Positions 9,036-17,130 of a stretch of DNA of 64,000 bases are shown piece by piece. Both the position numbers and the translations under genes were made by a program. How positions within the stretch are numbered: the first letter of the stretch is position 1; every line of letters begins with the position of its first letter. The notes under the pieces were generated by a model, which was not told the DNA's origin, ran no database searches, and saw only the letters and a program-made list of their open reading frames with translations. Source of the stretch: Geotoga petraea (GTDB lineage: Bacteria; Thermotogota; Thermotogae; Petrotogales; Petrotogaceae); NCBI RefSeq assembly GCF_900102615.1, contig NZ_FMYV01000003.1:186001-250000 (forward strand). Reading direction: 5' to 3'.

Positions 9036-9831
9036 AGAACCTCTAATAACAAGACCTATATTTTCTGAAAAAGTGTGGGGAAACAGAAAATTAAATGATG
9101 TTTTTGATAAAGGTAATGAAAATTCAATAGGTGAAGTATGGTTATATTCAGATGTAAAAAATCGAGAAACTGAATTAATCGGAATGAGTACTGGGAAAAT
9201 ATATGGGTATCCATCTGAAATTTTTCCAGGTATTCCTTTGTTATTAAAATTGTTAGGAACTTCTTCATGGCTTTCTGTTCAAGTCCATCCAGACGATGAA
9301 TTTGCCAGAAAAGTTGAAAATCAAAAATGGGGAAAAACAGAGTGTTGGTATTTCATAGAAAATAATGGGAAAATAAAAATAAGTAATGATAACGAAGGTG
9401 TGAAAAAAGCTTTAGAAGATAATAATTGGGAAGATGTTCTTGAAGATTACGAAATGAATAAATTTGATAGTGTTTTTCTTCCAGCTGGGACAGTTCACAC
9501 ATTAGGACCAAATAGCTTTCTTTTAGAAATACAACAAAGTTCTGATATGACTTACAGGCTTTATGATTGGGGCAGGCCAAGAGAAATACACGTAGAAAAG
9601 GCTAAAAAAGTTATGGAAAGTATTAACACAAGTTATTCAATATCAAGAGAAACACAAGGAATTGAAAGCAAATATTTTTCATTTAAAAAATTTAAAGATG
9701 AAACAAAAAAAGGATTTGGTATATACTTATCTTTGAAGGATTTTACCACAATAGTACTCCCTGATGGAATAGACCATAATTTTCAGGGTGAATGGATAGA
9801 ATATAAGTTAAATAAAAACGGTTGGAAATAA
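9028..9831 (+). CDS. manA: Mannose-6-phosphate isomerase, class I
   Basis: Zinc enzyme that interconverts mannose-6-phosphate and fructose-6-phosphate, 267 aa, a little short compared with about 315 in Bacillus. Cupin zinc ligands are visible in SVQVHPDDEFA and in AGTVHTLGPNS, and GKTECWYF and RLYDWGRPRE are typical of the family. The open frame runs back to 8974, but AGGAGAG at 9014-9020 points to the ATG at 9028. It overlaps the transglycosylase gene and ends in a hairpin terminator. Confidence 0.9.
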   Translation: MIKEPLITRPIFSEKVWGNRKLNDVFDKGNENSIGEVWLYSDVKNRETELIGMSTGKIYGYPSEIFPGIPLLLKLLGTSSWLSVQVHPDDEFARKVENQKWGKTECWYFIENNGKIKISNDNEGVKKALEDNNWEDVLEDYEMNKFDSVFLPAGTVHTLGPNSFLLEIQQSSDMTYRLYDWGRPREIHVEKAKKVMESINTSYSISRETQGIESKYFSFKKFKDETKKGFGIYLSLKDFTTIVLPDGIDHNFQGEWIEYKLNKNGWK

Positions 9832-9858
9832 ATAAGTGTGCTAAGCATACTTATTTTA
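9831..9858. terminator. Terminator between convergent genes
   Basis: AATAAGTGTGC-TAA-GCATACTTATT followed by TTAATTGTTGTTTT. It lies immediately after the mannose-6-phosphate isomerase stop and before the 3' end of the convergent gene, so it could serve both. Confidence 0.75.
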
Positions 9859-9878
9859 ATTGTTGTTTTATCATTTTT

Positions 9879-10514
9879 CTAAAATTGTAAATCTGCTTTT
9901 GGAAAAGTTATGTTGAAATCTTCAATTCTAAGACTAAAAAGTCTTCTTTGATCTTCTACTTTAGGAAAAAGAGTAGGGTTTATTTTTAGTTTTTTTACTT
10001 TTGCGAACCTGGCTTTGCCTTTTCCGAAAAATTTTGTATAATAATCTTTTTTATTATATCTTTGAACAAGAGGTAAAGGTACCAATTTGGTGGATAACGG
10101 GAATTTTAGGTGCCTATAATTAGCTTTAAAATCTAAAATATTAATGCCTTCAATATCTACAGAAATTTTTGAAAAATCATCGTTAAAATTAAAATTAGCA
10201 AATTGTTTTGGCATACCCCAATTTTCTTTCCCGTTAACTACACTTTCCATTGAAGAAACGTATATTTTAGTTATTGAGTAGTATTTTTTATTATTATAAA
10301 TGAACTTACCTGGAATAAAAAGCAATTCCTGATAAGGTCCCACATTTGATTCAAAATAATCCATAATCATAATTGCACCAAAACCACCTTTAAAACGGTA
10401 ATTCAAAAAAGGTGGTAAAGAGCAATTATCTTTAACAAAATCTTTATTAAATTTATAAATTATTACATAACCTCGCCCTTTCAAATTCCAAGGAGCTGAA
10501 ATTTTATCGACCAT
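9879..10514 (-). CDS. Acetoacetate decarboxylase family protein
   Basis: Protein of 211 aa with the acetoacetate decarboxylase fold. Family signatures are GPYQELLFIPG, YVSSMESVVNGKENWGMPKQ (the NWGxPK block) and the closing beta-strand region. The Lys of GMPKQ stands in the conserved block, but I cannot confirm it is the Schiff-base Lys, since many homologues are not true decarboxylases. AAGGTGAT lies four bases before the ATG. Single-gene unit. Confidence 0.78.
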   Translation of the reverse strand: MVDKISAPWNLKGRGYVIIYKFNKDFVKDNCSLPPFLNYRFKGGFGAIMIMDYFESNVGPYQELLFIPGKFIYNNKKYYSITKIYVSSMESVVNGKENWGMPKQFANFNFNDDFSKISVDIEGINILDFKANYRHLKFPLSTKLVPLPLVQRYNKKDYYTKFFGKGKARFAKVKKLKINPTLFPKVEDQRRLFSLRIEDFNITFPKADLQF

Positions 10515-10594
10515 ATTATCACCTTAAAAATATATTATATCTATATTATATAATAATTTTTAGGTTTAAACGTTATAAAATTAAAATAAAAATC

Positions 10595-10616
10595 GGGCTG
10601 GATAAAATTCCAGCCC
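10595..10616 (-). terminator. Terminator of the glycine-betaine binding protein gene
   Basis: GGGCTGG / CCAGCCC stem with an 8-base loop, followed on the minus strand by GATTTTTATTTT; eight bases after the stop at 10624. Confidence 0.88.
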
Positions 10617-10623
10617 TTTAATA

Positions 10624-11457
10624 TTATTTGTTTGGTATCCAATTATTTATTAAATCCATATTTTCTTCTTTCCATTTTTTTGCAGATTCTTCTGGTTTTC
10701 CACTGTCTGAAATATAACCCATCAATTCGCCAAGTTGTTTGTCATTCATAAAGAAGTGGTTCAAGAATTGTGCGACTTCGGGCATATCAATTATGAAGTT
10801 TCTTCTCGCTAAAGTGTGAATGAATTCTTCTCTACCATAAACACCTTTAGGATCTTCTAAAAATTTTAAGTCAAATCTGGCAAATTTCCAATGTGGAGCC
10901 CAACCTGTAACAACTATCCATTCTTTGTTGTCTATAGCATCTGCAAGAGAAGCTGTCATAACAGGGCCTGAGCTTGTTATTTGTTCAAAATCCAAATTGT
11001 ACTCTTCTATTGCAATTTCAGTTTTACCAGCTATAGCTGCTCCAGCTTCAATCCCAATGATTTCTGAATCAAATTTTTCTTTGTGTGTATTCAACTCTTC
11101 TATTGAATTTATGTTTACATATGCTGGGACTACCAAACCAATTTTTGCACCTTTATAGTTATACCCTAAATCAGTTAGATCTTCTTTGAATCTATCCATG
11201 TAAGCTTTTGAAGTTACTGGTAACCAAGCATCCATGAAAGCATCAATATCTCCCTGTGACAAAGAAAGGTAAATAGGGCCATTATCTGCAATGATAATAT
11301 CGACCTCGTACCCCATTTCTTCCTCAAGAACCACTTTTGCCAAGTTTGTCATAGCGATACCTTCTGCCCAATTTCCTGTTGCCAATCTAACTGTTTCTTT
11401 TGAAAACACCATTAAGAAAGTAAGTAATACCATTGTTACTATCAATAATTTTTTCAC
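10624..11457 (-). CDS. Glycine betaine/choline ABC transporter substrate-binding protein (OpuAC/ProX type)
   Basis: Secreted solute-binding protein of 277 aa. A 20-residue signal (MKKLLIVTMVLLTFLMVFS) is followed by ETVRLATGNWAEGIAMTNLAK, the usual start of OpuAC domains. GAAIAGKTEIAIEEY and VTGWAPHWKFARFDLKFLEDP (aromatic cage region) are typical of quaternary-amine binders. The start is GTG, nine bases after GGGAGGG. No permease or ATPase gene lies nearby, so its partners are elsewhere. Its signal peptide is almost identical to that of the hydrolase at 16161-17102. Confidence 0.9.
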   Translation of the reverse strand: MKKLLIVTMVLLTFLMVFSKETVRLATGNWAEGIAMTNLAKVVLEEEMGYEVDIIIADNGPIYLSLSQGDIDAFMDAWLPVTSKAYMDRFKEDLTDLGYNYKGAKIGLVVPAYVNINSIEELNTHKEKFDSEIIGIEAGAAIAGKTEIAIEEYNLDFEQITSSGPVMTASLADAIDNKEWIVVTGWAPHWKFARFDLKFLEDPKGVYGREEFIHTLARRNFIIDMPEVAQFLNHFFMNDKQLGELMGYISDSGKPEESAKKWKEENMDLINNWIPNK

Positions 11458-11584
11458 TACAAAAATCCCTCCCTGTTAATGATTATAAAATATTTTTTTA
11501 CATTTCAACTATAACAAGTTTATATCAAGTCAATGATAAGTAAATGATAAATCATTATTAAATCAAAAAAATTTCAGTAATGAA

Positions 11585-12286
11585 TTAACCCTTTCTATAA
11601 CCCTCAAAAAGTTTCCCACCTTTTATATTTAGAATATCGTTGGTGAGTGATATTAAAACATCTTTATTTTCATTTTTGTAATATTCTTCCATAGCCATAA
11701 GAAAAATATCTGCAATTTGTTCATCAAAATTTTTAAGTGCTTTTGCATTGTATTTACCTTTTGAATCCCAATATCCATTTACCAAAAGGGTGAACTGTTT
11801 TAATTTTTCAATCAATTCTGAAACAGTAAAAAGATTTTTGAAGTAATCTTCTTCACCTTCAAAATCATCCAAAAGATTTGTTATTTCGTATCTAAAATCT
11901 CTAATTTCATCAAGGGTTAATTCTTCTGGCCCTTTTTTCAAAAGACTTTTTGCTTGTTTTTTCATGATATTTATAATCTGATTATCTTTTAGAATAATAC
12001 TTTCTAAAATCATGTTAGGGAGAGATGGCCTTTTTCGTCTGGCATCTTTTTCGAAAAAATCCATATAGTTTTTATTGTTGAAAACAAAAGCTTCAATATT
12101 CCATCCAAATTCAGCATAACTTTGTCTATATGGTGTATCAACTTCATCGGTAATTACAATAATATTTAGATCAGAATTATCGTTATATTCTTGTCTGGCA
12201 ACGCTACCAGCAAGCATTGCTGCTTGTGCTTTTGGGAAATAATATTCAACAAATTTTTTTGCAGCTTCTATTGGCTTTTCTTTCAT
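11585..12286 (-). CDS. Nucleotidyltransferase-domain protein
   Basis: Protein of 233 aa with an N-terminal nucleotidyltransferase core: LAGSVARQEYNDNSDLNIIVI gives the GS-x(n)-SDxD-type motif near residues 22-42. A helical C-terminal part follows (about residues 120-233) resembling substrate-binding domains of aminoglycoside-type or MNT nucleotidyltransferases. The substrate is unknown. AAGGAGTTG lies before the ATG. Alternative roles include a stand-alone AMPylator; no HEPN partner is adjacent. Confidence 0.72.
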   Translation of the reverse strand: MKEKPIEAAKKFVEYYFPKAQAAMLAGSVARQEYNDNSDLNIIVITDEVDTPYRQSYAEFGWNIEAFVFNNKNYMDFFEKDARRKRPSLPNMILESIILKDNQIINIMKKQAKSLLKKGPEELTLDEIRDFRYEITNLLDDFEGEEDYFKNLFTVSELIEKLKQFTLLVNGYWDSKGKYNAKALKNFDEQIADIFLMAMEEYYKNENKDVLISLTNDILNIKGGKLFEGYRKG

Positions 12287-12765
12287 AAAATCAACTCCTT
12301 TTAAAATAATTATAACAAAATTGAAATAGCAGTTGCTATTTTGGTTGAAAGATAGATGTTGGAAGAAAAAACTTTATCGAAAACTTTTGCGTATGTCATG
12401 TCGGCTAAACGAAGTGCATGGAGACAACTTGTCAGTTAATTTTGCTTTGCAAAATTTATAGATTATCGAAAATAATAAATAGAGCTCTTTACTAGATCAA
12501 ATTATTGAAAAAATAATATCTTCAATCACTTGGAAATACTAAAAATTGTAAACTCGCAAAAAGCAGCTCAGACATACAATTTTTTTAACGCATTTCCAGC
12601 GTTCTTTCAGATAAATTTTGTACAATAATTTTCAATAGTTCATCGCATCTATTTATTGTTTTTAAAAATGTTTTAGATAAGTTTTTTTCTAAATATAAAG
12701 TTGTTTTGATATAACATGCTATAATTTTAATAACGATTAAAAGCATAAAAAGGAGTTGTTTTATT
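12287..12765. other. Gene-free stretch with hairpins and a nested inverted repeat
   Basis: 479 bases without a convincing gene. It contains a small perfect hairpin AATTTTGC-TTT-GCAAAATT at 12438-12456, a larger nested inverted repeat centred near 12564 (listed separately), and the ribosome site AGGAG of the next gene near 12751. A motif GATGTTGGAAG at 12355-12365 also occurs at 52075. No tRNA or known riboswitch is recognised. Confidence 0.6.
12471..12660. repeat. Large nested imperfect inverted repeat
   Basis: Four pairs of arms share nearly one centre (about 12564): AATAATAAATAGA (12471) with TCTATTTATTGTT (ending 12660); AATTATTG (12499) with CAATAATT (12623-12630); GGAAAT (12532) with ATTTCC (ending 12597); AAAAATTGTA (ending 12550) with TACAATTTTT (from 12575). 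Coincident centres argue for one long extended hairpin, as in a decayed miniature transposon or a structured RNA. Confidence 0.5.
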
Positions 12766-13542
12766 ATGGTAATAGATTCTCATGTTCATTTTGGAAAAGC
12801 TATGGAATGGGATTTAAAAGGTATAGATTTAATAAACGCTTTTAAAAAATATAGTATTGATTTTGGAATTGTTTCAAATATAGAAGGAGCAGAGTTTGGA
12901 CATGAATTTGATAAAATTGAAAATGACGAAGATCAATTAAAAGTCAATAAAAAAACTCTTGATCTTGTAAAAGAAAATCCAGAAAAATTAAAAGGCTTAT
13001 TTTGGATAAAACCTAATACCAACAAATATTCGGATGAAATCAAAGATTTTTTAATTGAAAACAAAAAATTTTTTTGTGGGTTAAAAGCGCATCCTTACCA
13101 CTCTAAAATGAAATTCACTACAGAAAACTACAGGCCATATATCAAATTGGCAGAAGAATTAGATATTCCTTTTGCAGTACATACAGCAGAAGATGAAAAT
13201 TCAAAAGTTAAGTATTTATACGAAACTGCTAAAGAAAATCCAAAAGTCAATTTTATTGCTGTTCATATGGGCCTTGGGACAGATAATCAAGAAGCTATCG
13301 AATATATTTCCAAGTTAGACAATTTGTATGGAGACACTACATGGGTATCAAAAGAAAATGTTTTGGAAGCAGTAAAAAAATGTGGGAGTAAGAAAATTAT
13401 GTTTGGAACTGATGCAATAATAGATGGAACTAATACATACGAAAAATATTTAACTATGTTTGAATATTTACATGAAAACCTTTCTGAAGAAGATTTCGAA
13501 AATGTTTTTAGATACAATGCAAGAAGGTTATTTGATCTATGA
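12766..13542 (+). CDS. Amidohydrolase (TatD/amidohydrolase-2 type)
   Basis: Metal-dependent hydrolase of the TIM-barrel superfamily, 258 aa. Visible metal-site elements in order are IDSHVHFG (residues 3-10), GLKAHPYHS, FAVHTAED, FIAVHMGLG and MFGTDAI, matching the HxH, H, H, D pattern. The substrate is unknown. AAAGGAG is nine bases before the ATG. Its stop overlaps the next start (ATGA), so it is co-translated with the small hypothetical gene that follows. Confidence 0.83.
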   Translation: MVIDSHVHFGKAMEWDLKGIDLINAFKKYSIDFGIVSNIEGAEFGHEFDKIENDEDQLKVNKKTLDLVKENPEKLKGLFWIKPNTNKYSDEIKDFLIENKKFFCGLKAHPYHSKMKFTTENYRPYIKLAEELDIPFAVHTAEDENSKVKYLYETAKENPKVNFIAVHMGLGTDNQEAIEYISKLDNLYGDTTWVSKENVLEAVKKCGSKKIMFGTDAIIDGTNTYEKYLTMFEYLHENLSEEDFENVFRYNARRLFDL

Positions 13543-14042
13543 CGCCAAGAGACATTGTAGAGTTTCATAATTTCTATAACAATTTGTATAAAAGTGCTGA
13601 GACTTTTCACAAGTTTTTAGAAAAAAACAATTATTATTCCAAACTTATATATTCAACAAGGAATGGGTTTTACATGAACAAAGAGTATTTTGAAGAAAAA
13701 TATCATATACCTGAAATCGAGATGATGGATAAATCATCAATTGTTTTTGATGTTATTGGCATAACTTACTATTACTGGTCAATTAAAAAAGAGAGCATAA
13801 AATTAGAAAGTCTTTCTCTGCTTAATGAGTTAAACCAGGGAAACAGAATAGAAATTTATGGTGCGGATAATTATATGACTGATTATTATGACGATACAGA
13901 CGAAAAAACTCTTGATAATATTAAAAGATCAAGTGAAGACGTGTTTCAAATATCTATTATAGAAAGGTTCAAATACAACATAAAAAATGAAGAATTGTTT
14001 GAAATATATTTGAAGAATTATGGGGTGATTTTTAGAATCTAA
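13539..14042 (+). CDS. Hypothetical protein, 167 aa
   Basis: I do not recognise this protein. It is soluble and rich in Tyr, Asn and acidic residues, with no signal peptide or membrane segment. Its N-terminal half is rich in aromatic residues (VEFHNFYNNLYKSAETFHKFL). The start overlaps the amidohydrolase stop (ATGA), so the two probably act together. Codon use is like the neighbours, which supports a real gene. Confidence 0.6.
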   Translation: MTPRDIVEFHNFYNNLYKSAETFHKFLEKNNYYSKLIYSTRNGFYMNKEYFEEKYHIPEIEMMDKSSIVFDVIGITYYYWSIKKESIKLESLSLLNELNQGNRIEIYGADNYMTDYYDDTDEKTLDNIKRSSEDVFQISIIERFKYNIKNEELFEIYLKNYGVIFRI

Positions 14043-14063
14043 ATTATAAAAGAGGTGATTTTT

Positions 14064-14150
14064 ATGGAAGAAGACTTACCAGATAGTTATAAGATAATAA
14101 TGAATAAAGAAGATAAAAATCACTTTTATAAATGGTTTTTTATCTTCTGA
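14064..14150 (+). CDS. Short leader ORF upstream of mgtE (28 aa)
   Basis: Starts MEEDLPDSYKIIM and ends HFYKWFFIF, with AGAGGTG seven bases before its ATG. It lies in the leader of the Mg2+ transporter gene and ends 19 bases before it. Acidic and proline-containing N-termini in leader peptides such as E. coli MgtL are known to destabilise translating ribosomes at low Mg2+ and so switch on the downstream transporter; this peptide has that composition. A 12-bp stem (14108-14119 with 14137-14148) spans its 3' end. The role is inferred; the reading frame and ribosome site are seen directly. Confidence 0.5.
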   Translation: MEEDLPDSYKIIMNKEDKNHFYKWFFIF

Positions 14151-14155
14151 TTTTT
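14108..14155 (+). promoter_or_regulatory. Stem-loop in the mgtE leader, possible conditional terminator
   Basis: AGAAGATAAAAA pairs perfectly with TTTTTATCTTCT around a 17-base loop, followed by GATTTTT and then the mgtE ribosome site. The 5' arm lies inside the leader ORF, so a ribosome in that ORF would prevent the stem from forming. Confidence 0.5.
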
Positions 14156-14169
14156 AGGAGGTAAAAAAT

Positions 14170-15522
14170 GTGATATTGAAAACAACCAGTAAAAAAATAA
14201 TGGAATTGATTAGGGAGAAAAACTTTAGCGAATTAAAAAATGAACTAATGCAGATGAACGTGGTAAATATATCAGAACTTATTCAAGAATTTCCATCAGT
14301 TGAAGCCTTGATGATTTATAGACTTTTACCAAAAGAAAAAGCGGTAGATGTGTTTTATTATTTGGATAAAGGTTATCAACAAAAGATTATTGAAAAGATT
14401 ACAGATTCTGAAACTCAACATATTTTAAGAGAATCACAATTTGATGATATGGTCGATTTAGTTGAAGAAATGCCAGCTTCTGTTGTAAAAAAAATAATTA
14501 AAAATACGTCTAGAGAAAAAAGAGGGTTGATTAATAAATTTTTAAATTATCCAGATTTTTCAGCTGGAACAATAATGACTTTAGAGTATGTAGGATTGAA
14601 TCAAAATTGGACTGTGAAAGAATCTTTAGATCATATAAAAAAAGTGGCTGAGAATGTTGAATCAATATATACCGCATATATTCTAAGTCCACATAGAAAG
14701 TTAAAAGGTATAATTTCTCTAAGAAAATTACTAATGTCTGATGAAAGTGAAAAAGTAAAGAATGTAATGGTCAAAACAGATTTAATAACAGCTCGAACAT
14801 ATGAAGATCAAGAAGATGTAGCGAAAAAAATGAGTAAATATGATTTTAATATAATTCCTGTGTTAGACAAAGAGGATAGAATGATTGGAGTAATAACTAT
14901 AGATGATATTATAGATGTTATTAAAGAAGAAAATACAGAAGATTTTGAAAAAATGGCAGCTATCGAACCTCTAGCAGAAGGTTATTTGGAAGCAAAAACT
15001 TGGACTTTGGCAAGAAAAAGGATTATGTGGCTTATAATTTTAATGGTTTCAGCAACTTTTACTGAAATTGTTATTAGAGACGCAGAGAGTGTATTGAGTT
15101 CTGTAGCTATCTTAGCTTCTTTTATTCCAATGCTTATGGATACTGGAGGAAATTCTGGATCGCAAGCTGCGACTCTTGTAATAAGAGGATTAGCTATAGA
15201 TGAAATACAACTAAAAGATGTGTTGAAAGTTTTATTAAAAGAGTTCAAAGTAAGTTTGATAGTAGCTTTTGCATTATCTTTAATGAATTTTTTAAGAATT
15301 TACTTTATATCTCAAGTTGGCTTTACAATAGCTTTTGTCGTAGGCGTGACATTGTTTTTTACTGTTGTGATAGCGAAAATGATAGGAGCTATGCTTCCTA
15401 TGGCTGCACAAAAACTTAAATTAGATCCTGCAATAATGGCTGCTCCTTTGATAACAACAATTGTAGATACTACATCTTTGATATTATACTTTACCTTTGC
15501 CAAAACGTTTTTGAATTTATAA
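14170..15522 (+). CDS. mgtE: Magnesium transporter MgtE
   Basis: Mg2+ channel/transporter of 450 aa. It has the N domain (about 1-125, with helical repeats), a CBS pair (about 130-250, including GVITIDDIIDVI) and five membrane helices (about 280-450). The pore signature MDTGGNSGSQAATLVIRG is near residue 322. The start is GTG, eight bases after AGGAGG; the ATG two bases earlier runs straight into TGA and is not used. The leader carries a short ORF and a hairpin. Confidence 0.95.
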   Translation: MILKTTSKKIMELIREKNFSELKNELMQMNVVNISELIQEFPSVEALMIYRLLPKEKAVDVFYYLDKGYQQKIIEKITDSETQHILRESQFDDMVDLVEEMPASVVKKIIKNTSREKRGLINKFLNYPDFSAGTIMTLEYVGLNQNWTVKESLDHIKKVAENVESIYTAYILSPHRKLKGIISLRKLLMSDESEKVKNVMVKTDLITARTYEDQEDVAKKMSKYDFNIIPVLDKEDRMIGVITIDDIIDVIKEENTEDFEKMAAIEPLAEGYLEAKTWTLARKRIMWLIILMVSATFTEIVIRDAESVLSSVAILASFIPMLMDTGGNSGSQAATLVIRGLAIDEIQLKDVLKVLLKEFKVSLIVAFALSLMNFLRIYFISQVGFTIAFVVGVTLFFTVVIAKMIGAMLPMAAQKLKLDPAIMAAPLITTIVDTTSLILYFTFAKTFLNL

Positions 15523-15549
15523 AAAAATAAAGGTGGATTTTTAAATTAA

Positions 15550-16113
15550 ATGAAAAATAAGAATATATTTTACGATTATAAGAATATAAACAAATATAGA
15601 ACAGTGAATTACTGCCCTAATTGTGGGGAGAAATTAGCACCAAGGGACGACGATTTTCAAAAATGTGATAATTGTGGATATGTTAATTATGTCAACCCAC
15701 AAACAGCCACAGCCATCCTGATCACAGATGGAGAAAAGTATTTACTTGGAAAAAGAAATAGTGAAAATGTAAAGAACGGATATTGGGCTCTTCCAGGGGG
15801 ATTTATAGAGTTCAAAGAGGATTTTTTAACTGCAGCAAAGAGAGAAGTAAAAGAAGAAACTAATTTGGACATAAAGATAGACAAAATAATAAACGTATCC
15901 CACAACTTTTTAAATAAGAATCTACATAGTTTGGTGATAGTTTTACATGCTACAGTAATTAATGGAGAAGCTAAGGCAGGAGATGACATTTCACAGGTTA
16001 AATGGTTTAATTATGGAGAAGATATGCCAGAGATGGCTTTTGATGCTGATATACATATAATCAATTACTATTATCAAAAAAATCCAAAAGGAATTAAAAT
16101 AGACGAAACATAA
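15550..16113 (+). CDS. Nudix hydrolase with N-terminal zinc ribbon
   Basis: Pyrophosphohydrolase of 187 aa. A four-Cys zinc ribbon (CPNC at about 21-24, CDNC at about 38-41) precedes a Nudix domain with box GGFIEFKEDFLTAA..REVKEET (about 84-106), which retains the G..E..REVKEE core. The arrangement resembles NADH pyrophosphatase and related ADP-ribose/nucleotide housecleaning enzymes. The exact substrate is unknown. Terminator directly after. Confidence 0.88.
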   Translation: MKNKNIFYDYKNINKYRTVNYCPNCGEKLAPRDDDFQKCDNCGYVNYVNPQTATAILITDGEKYLLGKRNSENVKNGYWALPGGFIEFKEDFLTAAKREVKEETNLDIKIDKIINVSHNFLNKNLHSLVIVLHATVINGEAKAGDDISQVKWFNYGEDMPEMAFDADIHIINYYYQKNPKGIKIDET

Positions 16114-16122
16114 AAAATAAAA

Positions 16123-16148
16123 AACTACCCTCTTTTAAGAGGGTAGTT
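16123..16148. terminator. Bidirectional terminator between convergent genes
   Basis: AACTACCCTCTT-TT-AAGAGGGTAGTT flanked by A and T runs, serving the Nudix gene (+) and the hydrolase gene (-). A diverged copy with paired base changes lies at 18610-18635. Confidence 0.88.
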
Positions 16149-16160
16149 AAATGGTATCAT

Positions 16161-17102
16161 TTATTTTCTCAAAAACGAGTACATATTATCTAAAAGCTGA
16201 TCTAAGTTATCTATTAAAGGTGAATGTCCAGAATTTTTGAGATACACTAATTCTGCATTTTCTCCAATGTCTTTTTTGATATCTAGAGCCATTTGTTCTG
16301 GAACTACGAGGTCGTTCTCACCCCAAAGAACTAAAACAGGGCAATCTATGCTTTTTGCTTTTCCGTTTCCTTGATCTATTCCATTGTGTTCTTCACTTAT
16401 ATTAAAATGGACTAAAGCGTAATCAACATCTGTAAGATTTCTTTGTGTCAACATGTCGTCTAAATACTCATCGTATTTTTCTGGATCGGGTTTGTTATGA
16501 GTATATATTGAGGATTCCCATATAGCTTTTAAAGTTTCTTTGTCTTTATTATCATAAGCGTTTTGTAAAGGTGAAACTTGAACTGCTATTTCTTCTTTTG
16601 TAGTTAAAAATTCACCTGGAATAGGTTTTCCTGCTTGGTCTATTTTGAACATTGGATATCCTCTTGTACCTACTGATTCAATAAGAATTAGTTTTTTAAC
16701 TTTTGAAGGGTGATCTGCAGCCAGAACCATAGCTACTCCACCACCAGTTGACCAACCAGCAACATTTACATTTGTTAAATCCATTTTATCCATGAATTCA
16801 TTTATGTCTTCTTCAAAATCTTTTAGTGAGTTTACAGGTGTTTTGTAAGTTGATGCACCAAATCCTCTCATATCTACAGCGTAAATAGTGTAATCTTTAT
16901 CGAACTTTTCCATCAATATATCCCAGTGTTTTGAAGAAGTCATGTTTCCATGAATCAATAATAACTTTTTGTCTCCACCTTCTTTTATTCTATAACCCAA
17001 TTCTTCACCGTTACTTAATTTAATTGTTTTTACTGGAAAATCCATTGAAAATACCATCAAGAAAGTTAACAATACCATCGTTACTACTAATAATTTTTTC
17101 AT
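16161..17102 (-). CDS. Secreted alpha/beta hydrolase (copy 1, intact)
   Basis: Alpha/beta-hydrolase of 313 aa with a 19-residue signal peptide (MKKLLVVTMVLLTFLMVFS). Oxyanion-hole motif LLIHGNMTSSKHW, nucleophile elbow GWSTGGGVAM, acid ENDLVVPEQ and catalytic His of NSGHSPLID are all present. The usual substrates are esters or lactones; this one is unknown. The open frame extends to 17150, but the signal peptide and the G-run at about 17117 favour 17102. A near-identical second copy lies at 18694-19515 without signal peptide. Compared with copy 2 it lacks three residues after EEIA. Confidence 0.86.
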   Translation of the reverse strand: MKKLLVVTMVLLTFLMVFSMDFPVKTIKLSNGEELGYRIKEGGDKKLLLIHGNMTSSKHWDILMEKFDKDYTIYAVDMRGFGASTYKTPVNSLKDFEEDINEFMDKMDLTNVNVAGWSTGGGVAMVLAADHPSKVKKLILIESVGTRGYPMFKIDQAGKPIPGEFLTTKEEIAVQVSPLQNAYDNKDKETLKAIWESSIYTHNKPDPEKYDEYLDDMLTQRNLTDVDYALVHFNISEEHNGIDQGNGKAKSIDCPVLVLWGENDLVVPEQMALDIKKDIGENAELVYLKNSGHSPLIDNLDQLLDNMYSFLRK

Positions 17103-17130
17103 TATAAGTTTTACCCCCCTTTTTAATATA

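Noticed and set aside
12301-12765. tRNA, riboswitch or CRISPR repeat in the gene-free gap
   Set aside because: No cloverleaf, no known aptamer motif and no spaced direct repeats were seen; only the nested inverted repeat is supported.
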